From the NCBI GenBank assembly GCA_027625915.1, contig JANTQA010000020.1, positions 496,001 through 560,000 of the forward strand: DNA of 64,000 nucleotides, in the 5' to 3' direction. The notes beneath the pieces were generated by a model. It was not told the origin of the DNA. It did no database searches and saw only the letters and a program-made list of their open reading frames with translations. A program made the translations under genes and the position numbers. The stretch's first letter is position 1, and each line of letters opens with the position of its first letter. This document shows positions 45,000 to 57,918 of this stretch, in pieces. This DNA comes from Anaeramoeba flamelloides (Eukaryota > Metamonada > Anaeramoebidae).

Positions 45000-46150
45000 G
45001 CCGCATTTGCATGTAATAATCATTTAATGCATTTTTTAGAAAGTATTGTTTTTTAAGAGCAAAAAAAATTATACAAAAGTAATAGATAAAATTGAACAAT
45101 GAGGACAATTTTAAATTATAACTATTTTTTCAAAAGATGAGATTGATTTTTTTTTATTTCCTAGGTATAAGAAATATTTCAGATAAAAAAAAAAAATAAA
45201 TAAAAATAAAATTAACTATATAATATTATGAAATTTTGACAAAAAAGTGGTTTGAATAGTATAACAAATCAAATATCATTGAAACGAAAACATATCTTAT
45301 TTTGCACCCAAGGTATAATCGAAAAAGTGGAGCATTTTTTTTTTTTTTTACATTTAATCTTTGTTAGTGGAGATATTTTTTATTGAAAATATCAAAATAT
45401 GTAAAATATTAATTCTAATTAAACCAATCACAACTGTATTTATTCCAAAATAAACTCTTTCATTGAAATATTTCCAAAAAAAAAATGAAACAAAAAGCAC
45501 ATGTTTTGGTGATAACAAGTGCACAACTAATTTCAATAAAAAACTGTAAATAATGCAAGTAAAAAAATGATTTAAACAATAAAATACAGTTATATTTTTT
45601 CAAATCTATTGGATTTTTTTTTGAGATTATAGAAGTTAAGAAAACTATTTTTTCGATCATTAAAGAAAAAAATCAACACAAATTTTCACCTCAAAAAATA
45701 TATCAGATAAAATCGAGATCAGAAAATTTAATATCTTTTATTTATGTAATACCATACTAACAAATAAATTTAATGATTAATAAGAATCTATATATTATTA
45801 ATAACAATTTTGAATATTTGAATACTTTTTCGAAGATTTTGTTTAAGAAATATATAATATAAGAAAAAATTTACCCCCCCCCCCTTTTTTTTTTTTGTTA
45901 ATAACTTATACCTTTGACACATTTAGTAAATGGTATTTGTTGCAAATACTTTTTTGAATTGTAAAAGTATTCATGATACTGAAGTTTCATTTCTTGAGTG
46001 ATATTTGCATAATAAATTTGAAAAAGGGGTATTTTTACCCTTATGGGTAATAACGCTTTTATATTATACAGTTCATTGTTAATTCACCTATTTGCGAGAA
46101 TATGTCCTGTTTAAAATTGGCCACCTTCCCGCAAAAATGGTAATTCAGGA
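45000..46150 (+). repeat. Dispersed repeat L, copy 1, interrupted
   Basis: Parts at 45000-45340 and 45890-46150 align in order with 51730-52370. Landmarks are AATAATCATTTAATG, CATTGAAACGAAAACAT (against CATTGAAACAAAAAATG) and AATTGGCCACCTTCCCGCAA (against AATTGGCCGCCTTCTTGTGA). The middle 45340-45890 has no partner and may be an insertion; it includes an 11-base C run at 45874-45884. Confidence 0.5.
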
Positions 46151-48639
46151 TTAAGATTAAGAGATCAATCTTTCATAACAAAACCCTAAAATTGTAAAAT
46201 ATGTTATTGGTAACATACTATACTCATAAATTTTACCTACATGGAGTTCGAAAAAATTCAGATCAACTACAATACAATAATAGAAAAAAATTTTTTATGG
46301 GAAAAATTGTTTTTTTCAAATATTTCCTATAATTTAAATCGATTTTTTTCAAGTACTATTAACATTAAACATAATTATTGTCTTTTCCATCATTATATAA
46401 ACTCTTTTTCAAAATTATTGGCACACTAAAAATCCAATTTTAAAAAAAAATATTTTTAATAATTGAAGTTATCTATTGTAATATAAAAATTTCCCTTTTA
46501 ATATTTCTTCAATACCCAAGAGATATTTATTTTTCATCTCAAAATAAAACAAAATAAAAAAAAAACAATTAAAAAAAAATTGGTATTTAATTTTGAAATA
46601 AGCATAACATTTAAAATAGAAAATTTAAAAAAATAATAAAACCAATTTATCAATTCTCCTCCCATTTAAATAACTAAATATAATCTCTTTTTCATATTTG
46701 AAACCAATTTTTTCATTAATACATCTGTTATTTCCATCAATTTTTTCATTTTCATTTTCCATTTTAACAAAACACTGTTGAAAAAATAAAAAAGAGAAAA
46801 AATGATTTATTTGTAAACTCTTCATTGTGAGAGGAAAAACTTAAAAAAGATACAAATAGCAATTCAAAATTCAAATTTAACATGGACCATTTATTATGAA
46901 ATATAGTTTACTATCAAAAGTTTTTAGTTAACCGAATATTACAATAAAGATTTTTTTTCTTTTTTGAGATTAATTATTTTAGTTTATCAAATAATTCTTT
47001 TATTGAACAAGGTAGAAAACATTTATATTCCTTTAAGAATGATATTTTTTACCATTGAAATTTGAAAATAATTTAAAAAGTATACTGAAAAACTGTAAAT
47101 GTTATTTTAGATTGAAATTTAAATTTTTCAAAATAAAAACCTGTAAAAGATATTTGGCTATTAATCATTTTAATACCCAAAATTCAAAATAAAAATTTTT
47201 ATTCCAAAAACGATTTGAAAATGTTTAGCAACTGTTCTGATTAAAACCAAAGAAGTTGTTAATAAAATTTTCAATTTTCATATTTTGAAAATTTTTCTAA
47301 AATTAATATGCAATTTTTTGATCAGAATCATTTTTTCTAATTTTGTCAATTTTTTGATCAGAATCTGTTTTATTATATAGTTAATTTTTGTTTTTGTTTT
47401 TCTTTTTTCTTTTTTCTTCTTTTATTTTTTTTAAGAAAGTCAACCAATTTAAAGAAAATAGAACTTTTGAAAAGCCCAAATCAACTTTCAGAAAATTGAG
47501 GATATGTAATTTCCGTTCAAATTTATATATTCATCCTTAATAAATGTTAAAGTCCACCAATTTTAATTTTCTCAAGAAAATAGGAAATTTTGCTAAATAT
47601 TTTTCAATAAAAGAGTCCCAAATTATTTTTTTAATATCTTATTTTTATAGAAAAATTCAACTTTTTTAAGATATTTCATTGATGAATATCAACTTCTATC
47701 TTGAGTTTATAATTTATCTTATTTTTAAACAATAATATGTTGGTTCATTCTTACAAAAAAAACATTTTTTTTTTATTTTTTGATGATAACTTTTGTGTGA
47801 AATGTAGTTTACTTTTCGAATCCCATTATAGTAAAATTTGAATATTTTTATTTTGTTTTCTATTTTTTGGTTTCCTGAATTTTCTTTCTCCTTTGAAGAA
47901 GATTTATAAAGGAATAGGATCAAGTTACTATTTACCAACACTCACTTAATTGAACATTAACATACGAATAACTTGAAAATAAAAGTAAAAAAGCAAAGCC
48001 TAAAAATGATCAAAGGTTTAAAACAAATCAGATCAATAAAAAAAAAAAAAAGAAACTTCAACATTTAAATTACGTTCCCCAAATCAACAGTGATGATCAA
48101 TGATCACATAAAATTTAGTTAACCAAAATTATTTTGACAGTGGCTTTTGAATTTCATCAAAAAAGATGTCATTACTTTTTTTTATTTTCTTTATAAACTA
48201 CTCTTTTTAACCCATTTTAAATTTCTTTTTTCATTTTTTTGTTTTTACTTTTTATCCATATACATAAAAATAATTTATGTGAACCCTTCTCAATGAATAA
48301 TCATAAATGGCAACGGTTTCATAAAAAATAGTATTGATGAAAGTAACAAAACAAAAGCAAAAATCTCTAAAAATCCAAAATCTTAGAAATGCATTCAATT
48401 ATTTACAAAAAAAAAATAAAATAATTTACTCCTGTTGTATCTATTAATAAGAGAGGAATAACAGTTTACCCATTTACCTTTGGGCTTTCCAAGATTTTTT
48501 TTTTTTTTTTTTTATTAAATCCTTGATTTAATAAATAAATTTGAATTTTCAAAAACACCTTCTGTTTTGAGTTATTAATTGCTAGGTCATGAAAAAATAA
48601 AGATTTATTTATTATTATTATATTTTTTTTCATTAAAGT

Positions 48640-48800
48640 GTGGGTACTAAAAGTTCGCCTGCTTGTCTTTAGATTTACCCGACTCTAAAAGAATGGAGAA
48701 AAATTAAAGATTTTTCTCAATTCTTTCTATTTCGACCAAAGCTAGACTCTTCCCACGCCACGCCACACCACAACACCAACCTAACCACAAATCTTATATA
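48640..48800. repeat. Variant hairpin (family G) joined to a CACGCC/CACACC tract
   Basis: A palindrome GACTCTAAAAGAATGGAGAA..AATTCTTTCTATTTC, related to family G hairpins, is followed at 48758-48786 by CCACGCCACGCCACACCACA then ACACCAACC. This is unusually GC-rich for the window. Confidence 0.6.
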
Positions 48801-49023
48801 ACACCTTTAAATAAAAAATAAGGAAATTAAAATTTATTTTTTTTAATTTTTCTACATTCAATAAATAAATAAAAAATGAATAGATATATGCATTTCTACA
48901 TATACCCTATATTTTAATAAACAACAAGGAATTCATAACCGATGAATATTCTTTACGTTTATAAAGTTTATTACCCAAAATGAACTATTATTGTTTTTCT
49001 TATTCACAGCTATTTATTTATTG

Positions 49024-52000
49024 TTAACACTCTAAAGATTTCTTTAATTTTATATTTTCCCTTTTAGCCTTTTTAAATAATTGCTCGAGTTTTAATCTAT
49101 TATTTACCTCTTCTCTCCACCTTTGCTTTGATTGGTTTAAATAAAGGATATTTTTTTTAATTTTTTTTTTTAATTTTTTTTTTGAAATTTTTTCATTTAG
49201 AATTTTTTCGTCAGATTCGCTTGTATCTAAATCTTTGTTTAGAACTGAATCTATATGGGAGGTGAATTTTTTTGGATTTTTCCATTGTTTAATTTCTAAT
49301 AATACAACTTGATTCTTTCTTTTTTTTGCAATTTCATATGGCGTTTTATCTTTCTATAAGTATTAAGAAAAACATAATAATAATAACAATAATATATAAT
49401 ATATAATATATAATATTCCATATGTATCGATTCAAATATAATCAATATCTTAACAAATTGCTTACTTTCTATTATTATGGGGAAAGTTATATAAACAATT
49501 AATAATAATTAACAAAAAAAAAAAAAACGAAGGATTAAAAATATAGAATTAATTAGTGTTTGCAAAGGAAAAGAATTAACAGTTTTTATTTTTATGGGTA
49601 TCTTAAAGCAGAGGGAAAAAAAAAAAAAAAAAAAAAATTAGATTAATGTAAGATTAAAGAAGATATAAATTGGCTCAAATAATGACTATTTTGATTCAAA
49701 TTCACTTTAAATCTACCGAGTAGGTTTTCACCTTTATTTGGAGAGAAATAAATATTCTTGTTATTATGTACTCGATTTTTTTTTTTGAAATCTTAGTGAT
49801 GTAATCGGTGAAAATTAACAAAAAATAATCTATTTTTTATCTGTTTAAATGAAAAATAATTGACAAATTAAAACAATTGATTATTTTCCAATGTTTTTCA
49901 GGTCTTACATTGCTTTTCTTTAGATTTTAAAATTTTATATTTGAAAATTTTTCTTTTCTTTTTTTTTTTCCTTTATTTCTAATTTTGTTATTTTTTTAAT
50001 TCTCACCTTTAGAGTAAATTGAAATTACCCCCCCAAAAAAAAAAAAAAAAAAATCATTCAATCATCTGTGATACAATTTTTGTTTTTACACGAGTAGACA
50101 CATTTTGTCAACTTTTGAGTACCACCAGCTAATCCAAAATTGAATCATTAAAATCATTTCTTTTAACTAAATAAATGAATGTTTAAATAAAAAGGGGGTG
50201 GGATACCCTTACTGTAATATATTTAAATCACAAAAAAAAAAAAAAAAAATGGAAATAAAAATAATGAAAAAATAAATAAAAAATCATTTATTTCTTGATC
50301 TTATCGGTAACATTTGGCAATTACTTCTCCTCGACTACTGAGTTTTATTTTTAATTCTATATTGGAAAAGTTTTTGAAAAATATTTGTGAAACAAATTAC
50401 TTCAAGTTTCTAAAGAATTTCCAAAATAAATTTTAATTCCTCTTTTCATTTGATTCATCTAATTCTGATTTGGCTCAATTTTAGATTTGGCTAAAGAAAA
50501 TATTTTTTTTTAGATTCTTTTTGAGGAATATATATTTATTGGATTTATTTGTTTGATTTTTTAATTGTTTATTTTCGATCTAACTTGAAAAAACCAAAAT
50601 AATGATGAATTTTATTTTCAAATTTTTGTATGAATTTTCTTTTTCTTCACTGTCATTTGAATAATAAATACAGAAAAAATCTCACTTCATTCTCATTTTG
50701 TTATTTCAAGAAATATTCTTTATTTTGACTTATTTTGATAAAAATAATTTTAAAATAGAATTTTGAAAACAAATTTACAAAAACATGTTTTGCAAATAAT
50801 AATAATAAATAGGAATGGGGTGAGAATTTCAAGGTAATCTCTTGTTTACACTCTGATACAAGCCCAAGAATAAAGAGAAAAATCCACTAAAATAAACTTT
50901 GATGGAAAAGTTTTTTTCACTCATGATTTCAACAAATTTATTTGGAAAGGTGATCTTTTTTGTTTGTTTTAGTTAAGAAAAGATTTGTTTCACATACACA
51001 CCTTTCCGGGTCTATTTTTTCTTTGATTTATCCGATGATTTAATTATACGAGTTCCTCTAAATACATTTCTTCATTCAAAACACAATTTAATACTGGCAT
51101 TTGAATTACAAATTGGAAAAAATTTTACTTTCTTTGCAATTCTCTTTTTAAAATAGAGTTTTTAAATCAATTCGAATTTTGAAAACTCTCTTTAGAAAAA
51201 AAAATATGGAAAAGGAAGTGAATATTTTTCCCCATTTAGAATTCAATAATCAGTAAAACCAAAAATTTATTGGCATTTGAATAATAAATGGGAAACAACC
51301 TCCACTTTATCTTCTTTTGGTTAGTTAACATATTTGCAAATAAATAGATTGCCATTGGTTCTTAATTTATTTACTTTTCTTTTTTTTTTATTTTTATTTT
51401 TATGCGATATATTGGCTGAACTACGAAACCCTAAATGAAAGGAATATTTCAGAATTGAGAAAAAATGATAATCTTCAGAAATTTGATCTCATCCAAATTT
51501 CAAATACCAATAATCAAAAAAAAATGTTTCAAAAAATTCAAAATTTAAAGATTCAACTCTTATTCACTTTCGTCCTTTTTACAAACAAGTTAATGAGGTT
51601 TTAATTTAAAAATTTCAATATCCCGTGCCACTCTTGATATCTTTTTTTCAGGAATGTTCTCACAATTACAATTTTTACAAATAAGGATTTTCGCGAGAAG
51701 GTACCAATTTTGAACCTGTCATATTCCCATTGAAAATAATCATTTAATGTGCGTTTTAACACAAATTGTTGTTTTTCAAGCAAAAAAAAAATGGTTATAA
51801 AGTAAAGAATAAAGTCGAGTGAAAAGTACAATTTTATCATTTTAAAAATGGAGAATTTCATTTTTTTAGTTTGAACATCTTGAGGAATATTTCAAAATGA
51901 AAAAAAAAAAAAAATAAAATTGAGTAAGACCCGGAAATTTTTCATAAAAAATTGGTTTAAATATGATAAAAAATCATTTAACATTGAAACAAAAAATGTA

Positions 52001-54537
52001 GTATTTTGTGTATATTACCTTTCATTTAATGGAGTAAATTGTATTTGTTGCAATGTTTTTTTTTTTTGAATTTAAACGTCTTTATGAAGTTGAAGATGTA
52101 TCTCTTTAGTTTGGTTTCTTAAATTCCTTCATTGGAATTTTATACAATAACAATCTAAATTGAGATCTTTTATTTGCTTTTTCGAGTTGGTCTTTTTTAA
52201 AATTAAAAAAAAATTGATAGTTAAAAAAATGCTTTTAAAAAGAGATAATTGTATTATTATGAGGAACAATGCTATTAGATTACGGGGTGTGTAGTTGATG
52301 GACATTTTTGAAAGGAAATGAACGATTTGCAATTGGCCGCCTTCTTGTGAAAATGGTTAATGATAAAATATACCTACCCCCTTAAACTAATATCTTTACT
52401 TCTAAAATTTTTCATTAGAAAATAGCCTACATTTATCTCATTTTTGAACTTCGCTTTCACAAAAATTAAAAGCATATTGAGTACAGTCGTTTTAAAAAAG
52501 TGTGATCAAAAAAAGTTCATAAAATGGTCTATTTAAGGTTTACAATCCCTGAAATTTGAAAGAAGATTATCTTGTGTAGGGTGTAATGGCTTGTTAATTT
52601 GGTTCTTAGCTGATCGATCTTGTACTAGGTATGGATTTTAAGAGTGGTTCAAAATAGCAATTTTTGACAATTTATTTTTTTTATTTCTGAAATCCGAATT
52701 GAAGAGAGTAAGATTAATTGATTTTTAGGTGCTTGGTAATAAATTTTGATTTTTGGGTTTTAATAGTGGTTCAAAATGGAAAATTTTGGTTTAGTTTTTA
52801 TTCAATTAACTATATGAAATATAAAAATTCTGTTTATAAAAGATCCAAATAAAACCAAACCTAATTTAAAATTTCAATCAAAAATCCACAAACCACATTT
52901 TTTTTGACTTATCTTCTGATATATTAGCCTTATACTCTTCAATTCAGATTTTGGAAAAAAAAAAAATAAATTGTAAAAAATTACCATTTTGATCCACTCT
53001 TAAAAACTGATACCAAATACAAAACTAATCCGCTAAGAACCAAATTAACAAGTTACTACACCCTACACAACTGAATCTTTTTTCAAATTTCAGGGATTGA
53101 AAACCTTAGGTTTTGTGTCTGTATTTTATATAGACTTTTAAATACTTTTTTGTAACACTTTTGAAGAACTACTTTTCCAGTTTTAAACAATTTTAATTTT
53201 ACTTTTTGCTTTGCTGATTATTATTTGTCGTAAAATAAATGGAGAAAAATTTTCATTCAGTTCCACAAAAAGATTATAAATCAGAAATGTTTCTAAAATC
53301 AAAGCAACTTTTCAAATTTTTATTTCTTAAAACCAGCTTAAATTATTAATTTATTTTTTTAGAATTGAGACTTTTGATGTTTGATATTAATTATTGAGAG
53401 GTGTGTATTTTTTTTGGAAGCTGAATGAAAATTTTGATCTTTTTATTTTGCAATTAACAGTAGTGTGAAATCTTTGGTGACTTGTGTTCAGGTAACTCTC
53501 TAAGTTTAAAAATGATCACAACACAATAATTGATTGTGTTTTAAAATTTCCAATTTGTGAAAGAGTGCTTTGTGTTTGTTTAAATCTGGAATCAAAAAAA
53601 AAAAAAAGTATCTTTTTTGTAAGTTATGTTGGTTTTTGGTTGAACACATCAACAACAAGGGTTTGTAAAAAAAGAAAACAGAACAGAAAAGAACAGAACT
53701 GAAAAAAAGATAATTTCAAAAAAGTGTAATTTTTACATTTTTAATTTCAGGATCTGCACCTTTACCAAACAACAAACGAACAACCCCTATTTCAATTTTT
53801 TTGTTAATTGCAAGGAAATGGAATGGTGTTGAGTTATTTCTATTGATTAAATTTGGATTAGCGCCATTTTGCAAGAGTAGTTTCACATATTTCACCTTTG
53901 CAAAATTGGCGCATAGCAAATGAAACGGAGAAAGTGACGCGTTGTTTTGAGCATTACAATTTGCCCCTGCCTTAATTAACGCAGTGATGATTTTTCTCTT
54001 TGGATTGATTTGGCATATAAAATGAAGAGGTGTATAACCCTCTATATTGGTATCTGTAACATTTGCGCCACACCCAATAAGATACTTGACAATTTCATAA
54101 GTGTTTATTTGGATGTACCTACACACAAAATGTAAAGCTGTCCATTGGGTGTTTGTTTCTGCATTTACATCAGATCCATTCTCGACCAGTAATTTAATAA
54201 ATTGATAAGACTTGCAATATTTGCAAACAAGATGCAGGGGCGTCCATCCATCTTTGTTCTTCTCAGTAAGGCTACAGTCTTTTGAAATGAAAAGGTTTAG
54301 TATTGAAATCGTTGCATTATATTTGCAGACGATATGTAAAGGTGGCCACGTGTTATACTTGTTTTTAAGTATTTTTGATGTTGTAATTAACTGTTTAATT
54401 TCTTCAAGTGTTCCTGTTTTGAGTGTTTCCAATTCACCAAGTTTTAAGGTCATACAAGACAAAGTTCTTTTTGAAAAAATGAAATCTACTCTTGTAAAAA
54501 GATACACTTCAGTGTTATTTAATCCTGGTTCCAAAAT
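49024..54537 (-). CDS. Ankyrin-repeat protein with basic coiled-coil tail (two exons seen)
   Basis: Exons (minus) are 54537-53737 and 49353-49024, joined over a 4383-bp GT..AG intron in phase 0. The first exon encodes six ankyrin repeats, for example DGWTPLHLVCKYCKSYQFIK with LLVENGSDVNA, and GYTPLHFICQ with LIKAGANCNAQ. It breaks inside a repeat after GADPEIKN. The distant exon resumes KDKTPYEIAKKRKNQVVLLE, completing repeat seven, then a K/E-rich probable coiled coil ending LKKSLEC. This continuity is the main evidence for the join. Without splicing, exon 1 would run only four more codons. The start is uncertain: the frame is open from an acceptor (CAG at 54540-54538), so an upstream exon is possible, or translation starts at the ATG at 54453 (MTLKLGELETLKTG). 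Ankyrin arrays bind partner proteins; nothing identifies the partner. Repeats A3 and L2 lie in the intron. Confidence 0.85.
51600..52370 (+). repeat. Dispersed repeat L, copy 2, in ankyrin-gene intron
   Basis: Partner of 45000-46150. The 86-codon minus frame at 51601-51861 inside it has no homologous frame in the other copy and is probably not a gene. Confidence 0.5.
52537..53105. mobile_element. Foldback MITE, family A copy 3 (569 bp)
   Basis: Left flank TTAA (52533-52536), right flank TTAG (53106-53109). Arms are more diverged than in copies 1 and 2 but still share AAGAGTGG on both sides. Ends GGTTTACAATCCCTGAAATT and CAGGGATTGAAAACC. Inside the ankyrin-gene intron. Confidence 0.82.
53215..53465. 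mobile_element. Foldback family E, copy 4
   Basis: The left arm GTAAAATAAATGGAGAAAAA then TTTTCATTCAGTTCCA is mirrored by GGAAGCTGAATGAAAATTTT at right. About 250 bp, no ORF. In the ankyrin-gene intron, next to A3. Confidence 0.6.
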
Positions 54538-55232
54538 CTGAAGCTTTTACTTTTTTTTTCAAGAAATTAACAATAAACTAATATACCAATATTGTTTTGA
54601 TTTATTATAACCAGACTTTTAAAAAAGAAATACAAACAATTAAAAATTGAAGTTGAAAATTATCAATGAAATCCGAAAAACTAATTTTGTATTTTTCTTA
54701 AAATTTGTTGAAAGGATTGTTTTTACAAAAACAAAAACAAATTATTTTTTTTAAGAACTTTTACAAATGGATTAAATATATACTCATATGTTTTAAACAA
54801 TAAATCTTAATATAAAGTATTTTTTAAAAAAATAAAACTATAAAAAATGTATTTATTGTACTCAAAATTATGAAAATATAAATCATTTCATTTGGAACAG
54901 TGAAATATATAAATTTATCAGAATAAAATTTGAAAAAAAAAAAAAACAAAAATTCGAGAGAAGAAACTATACAAAAAAATTACACTTTGAAAAAATCCGC
55001 TGAAACCCAATAATACAAATAATCAAAATTATGAAATTATTTGTTCTTGTGGAGAATTCTTCAAGAAAACACTAATTATTAGAAAACTTAAGGCAATATT
55101 GAAAAATTAATAATAAAATATTTCAAAAAAATACTTAAAATGGCAATATATAGATCCTCAACACCCCTGGTTTCTCCAAATTTCATCAAGTTTGTAATAA
55201 AAGATTTAAAATGATATTGATGTACTAATATA

Positions 55233-55428
55233 CAGTCAGTTTCACTTTTCAGGTACAAAATTTCAAAGAAATTTAAGACACAATAAAAATCTCAAATTAA
55301 GGCACAAAATTCAGATTCTAGTAAAATAAATTGTAAAAAAAAAAATTCCAAATTTTGTGCCTTAATTTAAGATTTTTTTGTACCTTAAATTAAGTTGAAA
55401 GTTTGTGCCTTAAAAGTGGAACTGACTG
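55233..55428. mobile_element. Tc1/mariner-type MITE family C, copy 2 (196 bp)
   Basis: Between TA at 55231-55232 and 55429-55430. Ends CAGTCAGTTTCACTTTT and AAAAGTGGAACTGACTG. Interior TTAAGGCACAAAATTCAGAT identical to copy 1. Confidence 0.88.
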
Positions 55429-55479
55429 TATTTATTTTCTAATTTTTCTTTAATCCAGATTTGAATTATAATAAAAACT

Positions 55480-55850
55480 CAAAATAGTTCAAAGATAAAG
55501 TATTTATATTATTTTATTTATTTTTGTTTTTGGAAAAAAAGTAATTATTCATTATAATAATTTTTCTTTAAAAATTTTTATATTTTATTTACTTTTTGTT
55601 AAATAAGTAATTTTATTACAATAATAGTAATAAAAAATTAAGTTCATTGATTTATCAATAATAAAAATCAATTAACTTTGTTAATTTTATGATAAAAATA
55701 ATCAAATAAAAAAATATATTTCTGAGAAATTTCAATTTTTTTAGATAAATTTTTAATAAATATTTAATCGAGAGAAAAACAAAATTCATTTATTTGGGTT
55801 AAAATTAGTAGTTTGATATGAATAATTTTCGAAAACCATTATATAAACAA
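55480..55850 (+). repeat. Dispersed repeat Q, copy 2
   Basis: Partner of 15640-16070 in the same orientation, diverged, no ORF. Confidence 0.4.
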
Positions 55851-56859
55851 TATAATTAATACTTGAACAAATAAAAAAAAAAAAAGAATTGTAAAATAAT
55901 TCCATTTATTACCTTGGGATTAAACAAACAAAAAACGTTTTAATAGGTAAAGTAAATATTCTAAATTTAAAAATAAAAAAAAAAAAATAACTATTAAATA
56001 TTATTCAAAGATAATACAATAATCTCCGAATCCAATACTTTTTTATTTGAATTTTGTTATGGGTAAAAATTTGAAAAAAATCTTTGTCAAATTTGAATTT
56101 TTCAATCGAAATCAATCCTGATATTGGAAAATGCATTTTGACATATGATCTCTTATTTAATAGTAATATTTATTATATGTCTAGATTTTTAAAAGTCAAA
56201 AATTAAAAAATAGTAAAAATAAAAAAAACAATCAATTATTAATCTGACTCAAACTGTTGACCAAATCATTTAAATTCGAAAAAAAAAAATTGTTGAAAAA
56301 ATTTCACAATTTTACAAGGAAAAAAACTGCTATTTTTTTTCTCGAAATTAATTTATTTTTTTTTTTACTTATAAAATTATTTTGAATCAAATATACATAT
56401 TGTTGTTGGTTGATAATCAATAGATGAAATTAATTTTCCATATATTGTTAAAATATCTCTTTAAATGAATAAATTATTTAATAAAGTATTTTAGGCAATA
56501 TTTGGGTACAATTGGCCCCAAAAAATGCCCAGTATGGTAGGATGTGTGTTAATCATTAAAAATAAGAATTTTTTGATGTCTAGACAAATTTTTCAAAAAA
56601 AAAAGAAAATCATTTTGACAAAATTTGATTGGAAAAAGAATAAAATCACAATTACCAATTTAAATTTTTCAAAGGTTGAAAATTGTTTTTTCAAGTTATT
56701 TGCCAAATTTATTAACTAGACAATTTTTAATTATAAAATTTTCTTTTTAAGATAATTGTTTATAAATTCTATATCTTGGAATCTTTGAATAACAACTCAA
56801 TTTTAAAAATTTTATATCAAAGGTAATTCGGATATTTCAGGTTCTAAGGGATATATTAA

Positions 56860-57545
56860 TATATATATATATTATTATCATTATTATTGAATAGAGACTA
56901 TTCAACAAAATTACACTCACTCACGTTCCATGAAACCTTGTTTTCAACTAGTATTTTTTATCCTGGCTATATTGTAGACAAGATTAGAAAAATAGGATAG
57001 ATTGTCTTTTAAAAAAATGAATACAAAAAAATTTATTTTAGAAGTAAATACTTGAAGATTAAAGGACATGTAAGAGAGGTAAGATATCAAAATAATAGCA
57101 AGAAAGGTTAAATAAATTGAAAAGATTTTTTTGTATCTCATTTGTTGAATAGATTCTTGGTTTTATACTTCTTAGATAAAAAATTTGAGGATCATCATAA
57201 TTTGTGTTAATTAAAAAAGTTATAAATATTTGCTCAACTATTGATCACATGGAAAATGGTTATTTTTTTAAATTGTAAATAAGAACTTAATGGACATATT
57301 TGAAATAAAGCACATTTTTTTAAGAATATGAAATTGTTTTAGAAATTTACTTTTGTTCATTTTATTTAAATTTTTTCTTGAATTCGCCCAAATATTGTTG
57401 ATACAGAATCTCTGTAGAAGATGCCAACTCGGCATCAAAAACCCAGTAGTAGTACCAAGTGGGTATATTGTATGGGATAACATGTTCAATCCACTTCAGT
57501 TTCTTTCGAATTCATTCAGTTGGATTCTTATTACTTCATTTTCTT
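56860..57545 (-). mobile_element. Family H element, copy 2 (diverged)
   Basis: Two stretches colinear with copy 1: 56880-57000 (GAGACTATTCAACAAAATTA, TATTTTTTATCCTGGC) and 57200-57545 (AAATATTTGCTCAACTATTG, GATGCCAACTCGGCATCAAA, CATTCAGTTGGATTC). Neither the poly-T run nor the target duplication is clear, so older than copy 1. Confidence 0.6.
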
Positions 57546-57625
57546 AAATACAATTTTCTTAATATCTAATCTGAACATATACATTTTGTTTAATATATAA
57601 TTGTTAAAAAGTTTAACTATTATTA

Positions 57626-57817
57626 CAGTTAGTCCCACTTTTAAGACACAAATTCCTAAAGATTTTTAAGTCACCAAAATTCTCTAATAACATACATTTT
57701 TTGGAATTTTTTTTTGGACCAATTATTTTGCTAAAATGAAAAGTTAGCCTAAATTTGCGATTTTTATTGTGCCTTAATTTATGTTTAAAGTTTGAGTCTT
57801 AAAAGTGAAACTGACTA
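57626..57817. mobile_element. Tc1/mariner-type MITE family C, copy 4 (diverged)
   Basis: Starts CAGTTAGTCCCACTTTTAAG after TA and ends TTAAAAGTGAAACTGACT followed by ATTA. About 192 bp with many substitutions. Confidence 0.72.
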
Positions 57818-57918
57818 TTAAATAATTTTTTCATTTTTTGCACTTCAACCCACCTAAAAAGAACAAACCCATAAACACAAAAAATATAATTTAAAAAATA
57901 AAAAGGCTTGTAATTCTA

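Larger units (their letters stand above)
43939..49023. other. Spacer with repeats M2, L1, P2 and minor ORFs
   Basis: No recognisable gene. A minus-strand ATG ORF at 46625-46825 (66 aa, NENEKIDGNNRCINEKIG) and a 75-codon minus frame at 47714-47941 (ending CFFCKNEPTYYCLKIR, GTG start) are coding-like but unassigned. Segment 47960-48290 weakly resembles 62940-63310. Confidence 0.4.

Noticed and set aside
46241-46429. 62-codon ATG frame
   Set aside because: Residues are almost only F, N, I, L, S and Y, as expected by chance in AT-rich DNA, and the 3' part overlaps repeat P.
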